From NCBI GenBank assembly GCA_026996605.1, contig JALWLE010000111.1, positions 1 through 38,122 of the forward strand: a stretch of 38,122 bases of DNA, read 5' to 3'. Source of the stretch: Flavobacteriales bacterium. GTDB taxonomy: Bacteria; Bacteroidota; Bacteroidia; Flavobacteriales; Flavobacteriaceae. Position numbers and translations under genes: made by a program. Under the pieces are notes generated by a model. That model saw only the letters and a list, made by a program, of their open reading frames with translations. It was not told where the DNA came from and did no database searches. Each line of letters starts with the position of its first letter. Position 1 is the first letter of the stretch. Positions 26,941-35,189 of this stretch are shown here, piece by piece.

Positions 26941-28251
26941 ATGAATCATTCCGTAAAAAAATTACCTTTCAAAGTTAAAAATATTTCGCTTGCCGAATGG
27001 GGACGTAAAGAAATTGAATTGGCTGAAGCAGAAATGCCCGGCTTGATGTCGCTACGTAAAAAATATGCAGATAGTAAACCCTTAAAAGGCGCTCGTATCG
27101 GTGGTAGTTTACACATGACCATTCAAACCGCTGTTTTGATAGAAACTCTTGTTGCATTGGGTGCAGAAGTGCGTTGGACCACTTGCAATATATTTTCTAC
27201 TCAAGACCATGCGGCAGCGGCTATTGCCAAAGCCGGTATTCCGGTTTTTGCTTGGAAAGGTATGAGTGAAGAAGACTATAATTGGGCTTTGGAACAGGTC
27301 TTATATTTTGATGACGGAAAACCTTTAAATATGATTCTGGATGACGGCGGCGATTTAACCAATAAAGTTTTAGATGAACATCCGGAATTGGCAAAAGGCA
27401 TTAAAGGCATTTCCGAAGAAACAACAACAGGTGTGCATCGTTTGTATGAACGTATGCGTAACGGAACACTACCTATTCCGGCATTTAACGTGAATGATTC
27501 GGTAACTAAATCAAAATTTGATAACAAATACGGTTGTCGCGAATCGGCGGTGGATGCCATACGTCGCGGGACAGACTTAATGTTAGCCGGAAAAGTGGTA
27601 GTCGTTGCAGGTTATGGTGATGTCGGTAAAGGAACAGCTGCTTCATTTCGCGGAACAGGCTCGCGTGTAATTGTAACCGAAATTGATCCGATTTGTGCCT
27701 TGCAAGCCGCTATGGAAGGCTACGAAGTCAAACGTATGGAAGATGCTGTCAAAGAAGCTGATATTGTCGTGACCGCTACCGGAAATAAAGATATTATTAC
27801 CGAAAAGCATTTTAAAATGATGAAAGATAAAGCTGTTGTAGCAAACATCGGACATTTTGATAATGAAATAGATATGGCTTGGTTAGAAAATAACTATGGA
27901 CATACTAAAGATACCATAAAACCGCAAGTGGATAAATACACTATTGACGACCATGATGTGATTGTGCTGGCAGAAGGACGTTTGATGAATTTGGGAGTCG
28001 CGACCGGTCATCCGAGTTTTGTGATGAGCAATTCGTTTACCAATCAGGTTTTGGCACAAATGGAACTGTGGCAAAACAGTGAAAAATATGAAAACAAAGT
28101 TTATATGTTACCCAAACATTTGGATGAAATGGTAGCACGATTACATTTGGAACATCTCGGTGTAGAATTGGATGAATTAACCGAAGAGCAAGCTGCTTAT
28201 ATCGGTGTTAAAAAAGAAGGACCTTATAAACCGGATTATTATAGGTATTAG
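26941..28251 (+). CDS. ahcY: Adenosylhomocysteinase
   Basis: S-adenosylhomocysteine hydrolase converts S-adenosylhomocysteine to adenosine and homocysteine in the cytoplasm, using bound NAD, and so relieves product inhibition of methyltransferases. The 436 residues match the bacterial form. [17 protein letters not shown] and STQDHAAAA are N-terminal signatures, [15 protein letters not shown] binds substrate, and GYGDVGKG (224-231) is the NAD-binding glycine loop. [16 protein letters not shown] is the second family signature, and the protein ends with KPDYYRY, the tail that reaches into the neighbouring subunit in the tetramer. It is monocistronic. The ATG at 26941 lies at the expected distance from its promoter. 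Confidence 0.97.
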   Translation: MNHSVKKLPFKVKNISLAEWGRKEIELAEAEMPGLMSLRKKYADSKPLKGARIGGSLHMTIQTAVLIETLVALGAEVRWTTCNIFSTQDHAAAAIAKAGIPVFAWKGMSEEDYNWALEQVLYFDDGKPLNMILDDGGDLTNKVLDEHPELAKGIKGISEETTTGVHRLYERMRNGTLPIPAFNVNDSVTKSKFDNKYGCRESAVDAIRRGTDLMLAGKVVVVAGYGDVGKGTAASFRGTGSRVIVTEIDPICALQAAMEGYEVKRMEDAVKEADIVVTATGNKDIITEKHFKMMKDKAVVANIGHFDNEIDMAWLENNYGHTKDTIKPQVDKYTIDDHDVIVLAEGRLMNLGVATGHPSFVMSNSFTNQVLAQMELWQNSEKYENKVYMLPKHLDEMVARLHLEHLGVELDELTEEQAAYIGVKKEGPYKPDYYRY

Positions 28252-28255
28252 AATT

Positions 28256-28289
28256 AGTAGAAAGTTAAAAGTGGAAAGTTGAAAGTGCC
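28256..28289. repeat. AGTAGAAAGTT/AGTGGAAAGT intergenic repeat
   Basis: A short run of AGTAGAAAGTT, AGTGGAAAGTT and GAAAGTGCC units just after ahcY, of the family seen at 5951-5996. Confidence 0.55.
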
Positions 28290-28295
28290 ACACTG

Positions 28296-28370
28296 GTCAT
28301 TTCGATAGAATCCCGACCTAACGGGATGACAAGAAATCTCGACAAGATTTCTCACTTTGTTCGAAATGAC
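28296..28370. repeat. GTCATTTCGA-bounded palindromic repeat unit
   Basis: GTCATTTCGA (28296-28305) and its exact reverse complement TCGAAATGAC (28361-28370) enclose two further hairpins, TCCCG/CGGGA and AGAAATCT/AGATTTCT. A related unit is at 35987-36104. This is a REP-like or MITE-like palindromic family. Confidence 0.7.
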
Positions 28371-28382
28371 AATTGCCGGTCA

Positions 28383-28421
28383 CTTCGATACATCACCGAT
28401 TAGCATCGGGATGTACCGAAG
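28383..28421. repeat. Near-perfect hairpin after the palindromic unit
   Basis: CTTCG.TACATC.CCGAT and ATCGG.ATGTA..CGAAG pair almost completely around a TAGC loop. It directly follows the GTCATTTCGA unit and probably belongs to the same composite repeat. Confidence 0.6.
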
Positions 28422-28500
28422 CAACCGAAATCAAATAACCGATTAAGCAGATAACCACATAACCAATTAATCATATAACCATTTTATTTAGAAAAGATTT

Positions 28501-29946
28501 ATGCTCAAGCAAGGATTATATCAAAAATTACAGCAAAAACTCACGCCGCAACAGATTCAATTGATGAAATTGATTCAGTTGCCGACCATTGAATTTGAAC
28601 AACGACTAAAACAAGAAATTGAAGAAAATCCGGCATTGGAAGAAGGTAAAGAAGAACCGGAACAAGATTTGTTAGACCAGCAAGATAATTATGAAGATGA
28701 TGCCGAAATCATAGAAGCGCCGGACATCAATGTCGATGAATATTTGAGCGATGACGAGATACCGGATTACCGTTTGCGTAGCAATAATTATTCTGCAGAT
28801 GATGACGAAAAAAAAGTGCCTTATGCGCAAGGCGAAAGTTTTACGCAGTATCTCAAGTCGCAATTGAGTGCTTTTCCACTTGATGAACAACGCCGTAAAA
28901 TTGCCGACTTTTTAATCGGGAGTATCAACGACAACGGTTATTTACGTAGAGATATTATTGAAATCGTCGATGATTTGGCGTTTACGCATAATGTCATGAC
29001 GACCGAAGAAGAAGTTGAAAAAGTATTGCGGCTGATACAAGAATTAGATCCGCCCGGAGTCGGCGCACGTGATTTGAAAGAAACTTTATTAATACAATTA
29101 CGTCGCAAAAAAACGACTCAAGCGCGTGAGTTAGCCATCAAAATATTAGAAAAAGGCTTTGAGTATTTTATCAATAAGAAATATAAAAAACTGATGGCAA
29201 AATTTGAAATCACCGAAGCGCAACTCAAAGAAGCCATTGAAGAAATCACCAAACTCAACCCTAAGCCGGGCAACGCTTTCAATTCGACAGGCAGTTATAT
29301 TGAGCATGTGATACCGGATTTTATCATCAATGTAGAAGACGATGAGTTGGATGTGAGTTTAAATGCTAAAAATGCGCCGGAACTGCGTGTGTCCCCCGCT
29401 TATACCGAAATGCTCAAAGGCTATAAGGAGAATAAAGATAAAAGCCAGAAAGATGCCGTAATGTTTATTAAACAAAAGCTTGACTCTGCCAAATGGTTTA
29501 TAGATGCGGTTAACCAACGCAGAGACACACTTTTGCGAACCATTAAAGCCATTGCCGACTATCAAAAAGAGTATTTTTTGACCGGTGACGAGCGTAAAAT
29601 CAAACCGATGATTCTAAAAGATATCGCTGAAAAAATCGATATGGATATTTCGACCGTTTCGCGTGTCGCCAACAGCAAATATGTGCAGACACCTTACGGC
29701 GTCAAGCTTTTAAAAGATTTTTTTTCAGAGTCTATGAAAGACGCACAAGGCGAAGAAGTTTCAACCATTAAAATTAAAAATATTCTACAAACTGTTGTAA
29801 ATCAGGAGAATAAACGAAAGCCGTTAACTGATGAGCAACTGGCAAAGGCACTGAAAGAAAAAGGGTTTCCCATTGCGCGTCGCACTATAGCCAAGTATCG
29901 TGAACAACTCGGCATTCCGGTTGCCCGTTTACGTAAAGAAATTTAA
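28501..29946 (+). CDS. rpoN: RNA polymerase sigma-54 factor
   Basis: 481 residues. The Gln/Leu-rich N-terminal region I (QLMKLIQLPTIEFEQRLKQEIEENP) contacts enhancer-binding AAA+ activators. An acidic region II follows (about 50-105). Core-binding and HTH domains lie in the second half, including LDPPGVGARDLKE and SRVANSKYVQTPYG. The RpoN box ARRTIAKYRE is at 459-468, diagnostic for recognition of the -24 element. It directs transcription that needs an activator ATPase; none is encoded nearby. No TAnnTTTG box is obvious before it, and the leader is filled with repeats. It is followed by a membrane protein two bases on. Confidence 0.96.
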   Translation: MLKQGLYQKLQQKLTPQQIQLMKLIQLPTIEFEQRLKQEIEENPALEEGKEEPEQDLLDQQDNYEDDAEIIEAPDINVDEYLSDDEIPDYRLRSNNYSADDDEKKVPYAQGESFTQYLKSQLSAFPLDEQRRKIADFLIGSINDNGYLRRDIIEIVDDLAFTHNVMTTEEEVEKVLRLIQELDPPGVGARDLKETLLIQLRRKKTTQARELAIKILEKGFEYFINKKYKKLMAKFEITEAQLKEAIEEITKLNPKPGNAFNSTGSYIEHVIPDFIINVEDDELDVSLNAKNAPELRVSPAYTEMLKGYKENKDKSQKDAVMFIKQKLDSAKWFIDAVNQRRDTLLRTIKAIADYQKEYFLTGDERKIKPMILKDIAEKIDMDISTVSRVANSKYVQTPYGVKLLKDFFSESMKDAQGEEVSTIKIKNILQTVVNQENKRKPLTDEQLAKALKEKGFPIARRTIAKYREQLGIPVARLRKEI

Positions 29947-29948
29947 GG

Positions 29949-30587
29949 ATGCAAGATACCGGTAATAAAATTATTCGCTCAGGAGCACAACTGATGTCAT
30001 TGATATTTCACCCTGTTTTTGTGCCCTTATATACGGTATGGTTGTATTTTTATTTGTCGCCGCGTTTTTTTCTACCGGCTAATCGTTATTTTTTAATTAT
30101 ATATTTGTCAATAGTCGGTATATTAATTCCGCTATTATTTTTTAGCGTGGTCTTATGGACAAAAGCTTTTTCTGGTTATCGATTGGCACATCCTGAAGAG
30201 CGCTTGATTTTTTCGGTTATTATGACGGTTGTTTATGCGGTTATTTTTCAAAAAATTTATAAGTATCATCAATTTGTTGAGTTATTTCCTTTTTTTATTG
30301 GCATTATTTTGTCGGTATTGGGTTTGGCTGTTTATAATTATTTCAAATCTAAACCCAGTATCCATGCAACCGCCATTTCCGGCGCTTTAACTTTTTTTGT
30401 GATTTGGAGCTATTACTCACAAGTCAATATCCTTAATTATTTATCTTTGATGATTGTAGTTGCGGCATTGGTTATGGCAAGTCGCGTGTATTTAGGAGCA
30501 CATAGTCTAAAAGATATTGCCCGTGGAATTTTTATCGGTGTTTTGATGCAATTGGTTGGTTTTTATGTAACTTGGTTGGCATTTTAA
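29949..30587 (+). CDS. Degenerate PAP2-like membrane protein
   Basis: 212 residues, mostly hydrophobic, with about six transmembrane helices. SRVYLGAHSLKD (S178, R179, H185, D189) fits the third PAP2 phosphatase motif SRx5Hx3D, and PSIH (136-139) is in the place of the second motif PSGH. The first motif Kx6RP is not recognisable, so catalysis is doubtful; the order and spacing still point to the acid-phosphatase fold that acts on lipid phosphates. It begins two bases after the rpoN stop, so the two are translationally close or coupled. It converges with the zinc peptidase gene with two bases between stop codons. Confidence 0.65.
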   Translation: MQDTGNKIIRSGAQLMSLIFHPVFVPLYTVWLYFYLSPRFFLPANRYFLIIYLSIVGILIPLLFFSVVLWTKAFSGYRLAHPEERLIFSVIMTVVYAVIFQKIYKYHQFVELFPFFIGIILSVLGLAVYNYFKSKPSIHATAISGALTFFVIWSYYSQVNILNYLSLMIVVAALVMASRVYLGAHSLKDIARGIFIGVLMQLVGFYVTWLAF

Positions 30588-30589
30588 GT

Positions 30590-31441
30590 TTACAAATCAT
30601 TCGTATTAAACGTATCACCGCCTTTAATCGTACCGTTTTTAAAGCCTTTGATAAACCAACGGGCGCGTTGCTCTGATGTACCATGTGTAAAAGCATCGGG
30701 CACAACTCTTCCGGTGTATTTTTTTTGTAAACGATCATCACCGACTGAAGCTGCGGCATTTATGGCTTCTTGAATATCACCCGGGTCCAAAACATGTTTC
30801 ATCTGTTCTATATGTTTAGCCCAAACGCCGGCTAAATAATCGGCTTGTAATTCCAAACGAACGGATAGCTTGTTATAAGCGGTTTGGCTAAGTCGTCGCC
30901 GTTGTTGTTGAACTTGACGGGTGATGCCCAAAAGATTTTGCACATGATGTCCAACTTCGTGTGCAATTATATAAGCCATGGCAAAATCACCACCGGCACC
31001 GAATTTGCGTTTTAGGTCTCTAAAAAAATCCAAATCGATATACACTTTTTCATCGGCAGGACAATAAAAAGGACCGGTTGCCGAGCTTGCCATACCACAG
31101 GCTGCCGGTGTTGAACCGGAATATAAAACCAATTTCGGATAACGGTAACTGGCATGTAGTTCGTCTTTAAAAACTTTAGACCAAACATCTTCGGTATCTT
31201 TAAATACCACTTTTGCAAATTCTGCCAACTCATCATTCCTATCATGTCCGGTGGTTTGTGTTTGCCCTGCCGGAGCCGGTTGATTTTGTTGCAACATTTC
31301 GGTAGGCACTTCACCCGTTAATAAGGTGTAAGCAATAAAAAAGATGATGGTTCCAACTCCAATGGTGCCTCCTACTACGCGACCGCGACTACCCCTGCGG
31401 TCTTCAACATTACTACTGGTTTGTCTGCCTTTCCAACGCAT
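30590..31441 (-). CDS. Neutral zinc metallopeptidase (YpfJ family)
   Basis: I choose the ATG at 31441 (MRWKGRQTSSNVEDRRG), giving 283 residues, because this N-terminus is the family's conserved opening; an ATG at 31477 would only prepend 12 unlike residues. One transmembrane helix (about 24-42) places the catalytic domain in the periplasm. HEVGHHVQ (H161, E162, H165) binds zinc, and RLELQADYLAGVWA (E197 region) supplies the third ligand and the helix that packs on it. YSGSTPAACGMASSATGPFYCPAD and DEVYIDLDFF-like EKVYIDLDFF are further YpfJ/KPN family signatures. Its substrate is unknown. It is convergent with the PAP2-like gene. Confidence 0.88.
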   Translation of the reverse strand: MRWKGRQTSSNVEDRRGSRGRVVGGTIGVGTIIFFIAYTLLTGEVPTEMLQQNQPAPAGQTQTTGHDRNDELAEFAKVVFKDTEDVWSKVFKDELHASYRYPKLVLYSGSTPAACGMASSATGPFYCPADEKVYIDLDFFRDLKRKFGAGGDFAMAYIIAHEVGHHVQNLLGITRQVQQQRRRLSQTAYNKLSVRLELQADYLAGVWAKHIEQMKHVLDPGDIQEAINAAASVGDDRLQKKYTGRVVPDAFTHGTSEQRARWFIKGFKNGTIKGGDTFNTNDL

Positions 31442-31474
31442 AATAAAATGTTTTTCAATGATTTGATTCTGTTG

Positions 31475-31482
31475 CAAATTTA
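31475..31482 (-). promoter_or_regulatory. -7 box for the YpfJ-like gene
   Basis: TAAATTTG on the minus strand, 33 bases upstream of the chosen ATG at 31441. This placement puts transcription start close to or inside the longer alternative start, which supports 31441. Confidence 0.45.
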
Positions 31483-31577
31483 ACGGAAATAGTTGATAAA
31501 AAGAAATTGTGATTTTCTTACTAGCTTAAACATAGATAAAGTTTTTTAACAAGATTTCACAATAATATCTAAAAAAC

Positions 31578-31609
31578 TTGACAAGAAGGGAGGCATTGTT
31601 GTATATTTG
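31578..31609 (+). promoter_or_regulatory. Promoter of queA
   Basis: TTG (31578-31580), 21 bases, then TATATTTG (31602-31609). Both elements match the Bacteroidota housekeeping sigma consensus, and the start is 58 bases before the ATG. Confidence 0.7.
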
Positions 31610-31666
31610 CGCGCTAATTTGTTGAATATCTAAACTAAAGTATTCAACTTCAATTAAATAGAATAT

Positions 31667-32716
31667 ATGAAATTATCACAATTTAATTTTAACTTACCCT
31701 CCGAATTATTAGCCGAATATCCGGCAGACTGTAGAGACGAATCCCGTTTGATGGTGGTTCATAAAGATTCCGGAAAAATTGAACATAAACTTTTTAAGGA
31801 CGTATTAGATTATTTTGACAAAGATGATGTACTTGTTTTAAATAACACCAAAGTTTTTCCGGCACGCTTGTATGGTAATAAAGAAAAAACCGGAGCCAAA
31901 ATAGAAGTTTTCTTGTTACGAGAATTGGACCCCACTACCCGACTTTGGGATGTAATGGTTGATCCGGCTCGTAAAATCCGCATTGGAAACAAACTTTTTT
32001 TTGATGAGAATGAAACATTAGTTGCTGAGGTTATAGACAACACCACCTCTCGTGGCAGAACTTTACGTTTTTTATATGATGGAACATATGAAGAGTTTAG
32101 AAAAAAACTAAAAGAATTAGGACAAACACCTTTACCAAAATACATCAAACGTCCACCGACTGAAGATGATAAAGAGCGGTATCAAACTATTTTTGCCAAA
32201 CATGAAGGTGCAGTTGCCGCCCCAACAGCTGGTTTACATTTCTCTAAACATTTATTAAAACGATTGGAAATAAAAGGTGTACATCTACCGGAAGTCACAC
32301 TTCATGTAGGTATAGGAACATTTAATCCCGTAGAAGTAGAAGATCTATCAAAACATAAAATGGATTCCGAACAATTTTTTATTGAAGACAGAGTTGCAGA
32401 TGTTGTTAATAAAGCTATTGATAATAAAAAAAGAATTTGTGCCGTAGGAACAACTGTTATCCGTTCCTTGGAATCATCTGTTACGGCGGATAATTATTTA
32501 CGCCCTTTTGAAGGCTGGACTAATAAATTTATTTTTCCACCTTATGATTTTAAAATTGCTAATGCTTTAATTACCAATTTCCATACTCCAAAATCAACAT
32601 TGTTAATGTTGGTAGCTGCTTTTGGTGGCTATGATTTAATTATGGAAGCATATCAAGAAGCGATAAAAGAAAAATATCGCTTTTATTCTTATGGTGATTC
32701 AATGTTAATTATATAA
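31667..32716 (+). CDS. queA: S-adenosylmethionine:tRNA ribosyltransferase-isomerase
   Basis: QueA transfers and isomerises the ribosyl group of S-adenosylmethionine onto preQ1-modified tRNA, giving epoxyqueuosine at wobble position 34. The 349 residues match the family. It opens with [19 protein letters not shown] and [14 protein letters not shown], and continues with [37 protein letters not shown] is the most conserved stretch, then [10 protein letters not shown] and the terminal [19 protein letters not shown] with a closing [12 protein letters not shown]. It has its own promoter and terminator, so it is monocistronic. Confidence 0.97.
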   Translation: MKLSQFNFNLPSELLAEYPADCRDESRLMVVHKDSGKIEHKLFKDVLDYFDKDDVLVLNNTKVFPARLYGNKEKTGAKIEVFLLRELDPTTRLWDVMVDPARKIRIGNKLFFDENETLVAEVIDNTTSRGRTLRFLYDGTYEEFRKKLKELGQTPLPKYIKRPPTEDDKERYQTIFAKHEGAVAAPTAGLHFSKHLLKRLEIKGVHLPEVTLHVGIGTFNPVEVEDLSKHKMDSEQFFIEDRVADVVNKAIDNKKRICAVGTTVIRSLESSVTADNYLRPFEGWTNKFIFPPYDFKIANALITNFHTPKSTLLMLVAAFGGYDLIMEAYQEAIKEKYRFYSYGDSMLII

Positions 32717-32737
32717 TACATTTTAAAAATAACTTTT

Positions 32738-32764
32738 TAAGCCGCTTTAACAGCGGTTTTTTTA
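32738..32764 (+). terminator. queA terminator
   Basis: CCGCT (32742-32746) and AGCGG (32752-32756), extended by flanking A/T pairs, followed by TTTTTTTATTTTT. It starts 22 bases after the queA stop. Confidence 0.85.
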
Positions 32765-32923
32765 TTTTTAAAGAATATTGATTCTGGTCTAATTCTCATA
32801 CCTAATACTAAAAAATTCTTAAAATTTTAAAAAATTATATAAAGAATGTTTAATATTTCTATCCTTTAATATGTAATAATTGTTACATCAACTAATTTTT
32901 AATGATATTTTCATTAATTAATT

Positions 32924-32939
32924 TATGATTTTTATCATT
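32924..32939. promoter_or_regulatory. CRP/FNR-like dyad upstream of sqr
   Basis: TATGA-N6-TCATT lies just upstream of the sqr -7 box and shares nine of ten defined bases with the dyad at 26821-26836 before the rhodanese operon. A further imperfect TGA-N5-TCA dyad is at 32901-32915. Recognition by a CRP/FNR-family protein is inferred from symmetry only. Confidence 0.4.
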
Positions 32940-32946
32940 TTTATGT

Positions 32947-32954
32947 TATATTTG
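32947..32954 (+). promoter_or_regulatory. -7 box of the sqr promoter
   Basis: TATATTTG, 28 bases before the ATG at 32983. No TTTG is found at -33; the TATGA-N6-TCATT dyad occupies that region, which would suit an activator-dependent promoter. Confidence 0.5.
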
Positions 32955-32982
32955 TGACCGATTAACATAAAAATAACTTAAT

Positions 32983-34449
32983 ATGGCAAAAATTGTAGTC
33001 TTAGGTTCGGGGATTGCCGGACATACCACTGCCGCATATTTGCGAAAATGGTTAAACAAATCTCACGAGGTGGTCGTAGTGTCTCCAAATGAGTATTACC
33101 AATTTGTTCCTTCCAATATTTGGGTAGGTGTCGGTCGAATGACTCCCGAACAAATTCGATTCAAATTGGAACCCAAATACAAAAAGTGGGGAATCAACTT
33201 TAAACGAGCAAAAGCTTTAACCATACACCCGGAAGGTGGAGAAGCTTCTGAGAAACCCTATGTTACCATTGAATATGTAGGACAAGGTAAAGAAGGTAAA
33301 AAAGAAATAGTTGATTATGACTTTTTGGTTAACGCAACAGGTCCTCAATTACGTTTTGATAAAACTGAGGGTTTAGGTCCTGACCACGGACATACTGTTT
33401 CAGTTTGTAATTTCAATCATGCTGCTCACGCTTGGGCTGAATTACAAAAGTCCATCAAAAAAATGGAAGCCGGTGAAAATCAAAATATTGTTATTGGAAT
33501 CGGACATCCCGGCGCAACATGTCAGGGAGCGGCATTCGAATACATCTTAAATGTTTATCACGAAATTGATCGTCGTGGTTTAACAGATAAAGCTAATATT
33601 ACTTATATTACAAACGAATATGAAATTGGTGATTTTGCTATGGGAGGAGCTTACATTAAACGTAATGGTTACATTACTCCTACCAAAATATTTGCTGAAT
33701 CATTCTTAGCGGAAAGAGAAATCAATTGGGTAAAACGTGCCGGTGTAAAAAAAGTAGATGACAAGAAAATTTACTATGAAAATTTAGCCGGTGAATTTAA
33801 AGAATTAGAATATGATTTTGCCATGTTAATTCCGGCATTCTCAGGTCCCGGATTCAAAGCATTTGACAAACAAGGTGATGATATTACAGACAAATTATTT
33901 AAACCAAACGGCTTTATGATAGTCGACGCGGACTATACCAAAAAACCTTATGAAGAATGGAAAGCTAGTGACTGGCCTGAAACTGTTCAACATCCCGAAT
34001 ACAAAAATATTTTTGCACCGGGTATCGCTTTTGCACCACCACACACCATTTCCAAACCATTTACTTCACCTAACGGCACCACCATAGTTCCGGCGCCACC
34101 ACGTACCGGTATGCCATCAGGTGTAATGGGTAAAGTAGTTGCTCAAAATATCAGAGACGTTGTTAAAGGTAAACGAAAATTAGATAATTTGAAACATAAA
34201 GCATCTATGTCTAAAATGGGGGCTGCTTGTATTGTATCAGCCGGATACGGAATGACTAACGGTATGGCTGCTACAATGACGGTATTCCCTATAGTTCAAG
34301 ATTGGGAAAAATATCCTGAATTTGGTCGTTCACTGACTTATACCGTCGGCGAACCCGGATTGGCAGGACATTGGCTCAAATGGTTTATGCACTATATGTT
34401 CTTACATAAAGCCAAAGGTTATCCTTTCTGGTGGTTATTACCTGAATAA
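32983..34449 (+). CDS. sqr: Sulfide:quinone oxidoreductase-like flavoprotein
   Basis: 488 residues. VVLGSGIAGHTTAAYLRK (5-22) is the FAD-binding Rossmann GxGxxG. NATGP (117-121) is the second FAD contact common to SQR and flavocytochrome c sulfide dehydrogenase. Three cysteines at 142, 180 (GATCQGAAFEY) and 416 (AACIVSAGYG) match the pattern of the three catalytic cysteines of SQR. The C-terminus has an amphipathic/hydrophobic tail (WLKWFMHYMFLHKAKGYPFWWLL, 464-486) suited to monotopic membrane attachment and quinone access. It should oxidise sulfide to sulfane sulfur or polysulfide and pass electrons to the quinone pool. The subtype is not resolved. A 57-residue gene lies 40 bases downstream in the same unit. 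Confidence 0.85.
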   Translation: MAKIVVLGSGIAGHTTAAYLRKWLNKSHEVVVVSPNEYYQFVPSNIWVGVGRMTPEQIRFKLEPKYKKWGINFKRAKALTIHPEGGEASEKPYVTIEYVGQGKEGKKEIVDYDFLVNATGPQLRFDKTEGLGPDHGHTVSVCNFNHAAHAWAELQKSIKKMEAGENQNIVIGIGHPGATCQGAAFEYILNVYHEIDRRGLTDKANITYITNEYEIGDFAMGGAYIKRNGYITPTKIFAESFLAEREINWVKRAGVKKVDDKKIYYENLAGEFKELEYDFAMLIPAFSGPGFKAFDKQGDDITDKLFKPNGFMIVDADYTKKPYEEWKASDWPETVQHPEYKNIFAPGIAFAPPHTISKPFTSPNGTTIVPAPPRTGMPSGVMGKVVAQNIRDVVKGKRKLDNLKHKASMSKMGAACIVSAGYGMTNGMAATMTVFPIVQDWEKYPEFGRSLTYTVGEPGLAGHWLKWFMHYMFLHKAKGYPFWWLLPE

Positions 34450-34489
34450 AATTAAATACGCTTAACAATTTAAAAAAATACAATATATT

Positions 34490-34663
34490 ATGGGACATAA
34501 AAAACACTTAAGAAGAATTACACGTGGCTATAATGAATTTTCATATGCCACTATACCAACCGGATTTACACGTTTTATGCGTAAATGTGTTATTTGGCAA
34601 GCATGGCGTTGGTTGGTATTAAACATTAAAATCTTGAGAATTGTGGCTTTTGGTCACTCTTAA
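34490..34663 (+). CDS. Uncharacterised 57-residue basic, tryptophan-rich microprotein
   Basis: The ATG at 34490 is 40 bases after the sqr stop, within the same transcript and ahead of the shared terminator. The protein has a basic N-terminus (MGHKKHLRRITRGYNE) and a C-terminal half with an amphipathic or membrane-binding character (CVIWQAWRWLVLNIKILRIV), with one cysteine (C33) and ending GHS. I do not recognise a family. Its position suggests a role with the oxidoreductase, for example as a membrane tether or small subunit, which is inference. It is short, but the start, stop, composition and operon context argue that it is real. Confidence 0.6.
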   Translation: MGHKKHLRRITRGYNEFSYATIPTGFTRFMRKCVIWQAWRWLVLNIKILRIVAFGHS

Positions 34664-34691
34664 TGAAACAAGCATTTATAACAAATCCCTT

Positions 34692-34723
34692 AAAAAGCTG
34701 CAAGTATCTTTGCAGCTTTTTTT
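34692..34723 (+). terminator. Terminator of the sqr operon
   Basis: AGCTGCAA (34696-34703) pairs with TTGCAGCT (34710-34717) around a six-base loop, followed by TTTTTT and preceded by an A-tract. It lies 28 bases after the microprotein stop. Confidence 0.9.
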
Positions 34724-34732
34724 ATAAAACAC

Positions 34733-34762
34733 TTGTTTGTATTTTAATTTTTTTTACCTTTG
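34733..34762 (+). promoter_or_regulatory. Promoter of the small Cys/His protein 1 gene
   Basis: TTG (34733-34735), exactly 19 bases, then TACCTTTG (34755-34762). The expected transcript start near 34766-34769 excludes any start codon further upstream and supports the TTG at 34785. Confidence 0.65.
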
Positions 34763-34784
34763 TAATGAAAATAATATTGTGGTT

Positions 34785-35189
34785 TTGAAAAACAAGCTTT
34801 ATAGCATATTATTATTGGTTGCTTTTTTTACAGCCATTATACAACCGGTAATACCGTTTGTACAATATTATATGTCTTTACATGAAAATGTAGAAACTTT
34901 AGATCAAGCTTGTTCATGCAGTTGTTATGACACCCATGACACGACTCATCCGCCTACGGGAGATGCTTATTTGAAAGCCTTGCTTAAACGCGCATGTAAG
35001 GATAAGAAAAAAGATGAACCCAAATTACCGGTAGTCAATATTTCCGTTTTTGTCAAAACTTTATTTTCGCCTAAATCTCCGGTTTATACTTGTCCGGAAC
35101 AAAATTATACCGAAATTTCAGATTTCATAATCCTACCTGTAACAAGTTCTCATATTGAAGAACTTTTTCGTCCCCCGCAGTTTTCTTGA
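34785..35189 (+). CDS. Small membrane-anchored Cys/His-rich protein 1
   Basis: No ATG is available in frame upstream of the hydrophobic segment. The TTG at 34785, 23 bases after the -7 box, gives 134 residues opening MKNKLYSILLLVAFFTAII, a signal anchor or signal peptide; the GTG at 34779 is an alternative. After QPVIPFVQYYM comes the cluster CSCSCYDTHDTTHPP (about 43-57), rich in soft metal ligands, then further single cysteines, a KKKDEPKLP linker and a final RPPQFS. The layout (hydrophobic start, PxIPxxxxY, Cys/His cluster, Lys-rich linker, proline-rich end) is shared with the protein at 35557-35952, so they are likely distant paralogues. I infer an extracytoplasmic metal-binding role next to a copper-receptor-like gene. 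No named family is certain. Confidence 0.65.
   Translation: MKNKLYSILLLVAFFTAIIQPVIPFVQYYMSLHENVETLDQACSCSCYDTHDTTHPPTGDAYLKALLKRACKDKKKDEPKLPVVNISVFVKTLFSPKSPVYTCPEQNYTEISDFIILPVTSSHIEELFRPPQFS

Noticed and set aside
31442-31477. Longer form of the YpfJ-like peptidase starting at 31477
   Set aside because: The family opens with MRWKGRQxSxNVEDRRG, which begins at 31441, and the -7 box overlaps the extension.
34737-34784. Longer form of Cys/His protein 1 starting at TTG 34737
   Set aside because: The -7 box TACCTTTG at 34755-34762 lies inside this extension, so the transcript would begin after it; the added residues are unlike a signal peptide start.
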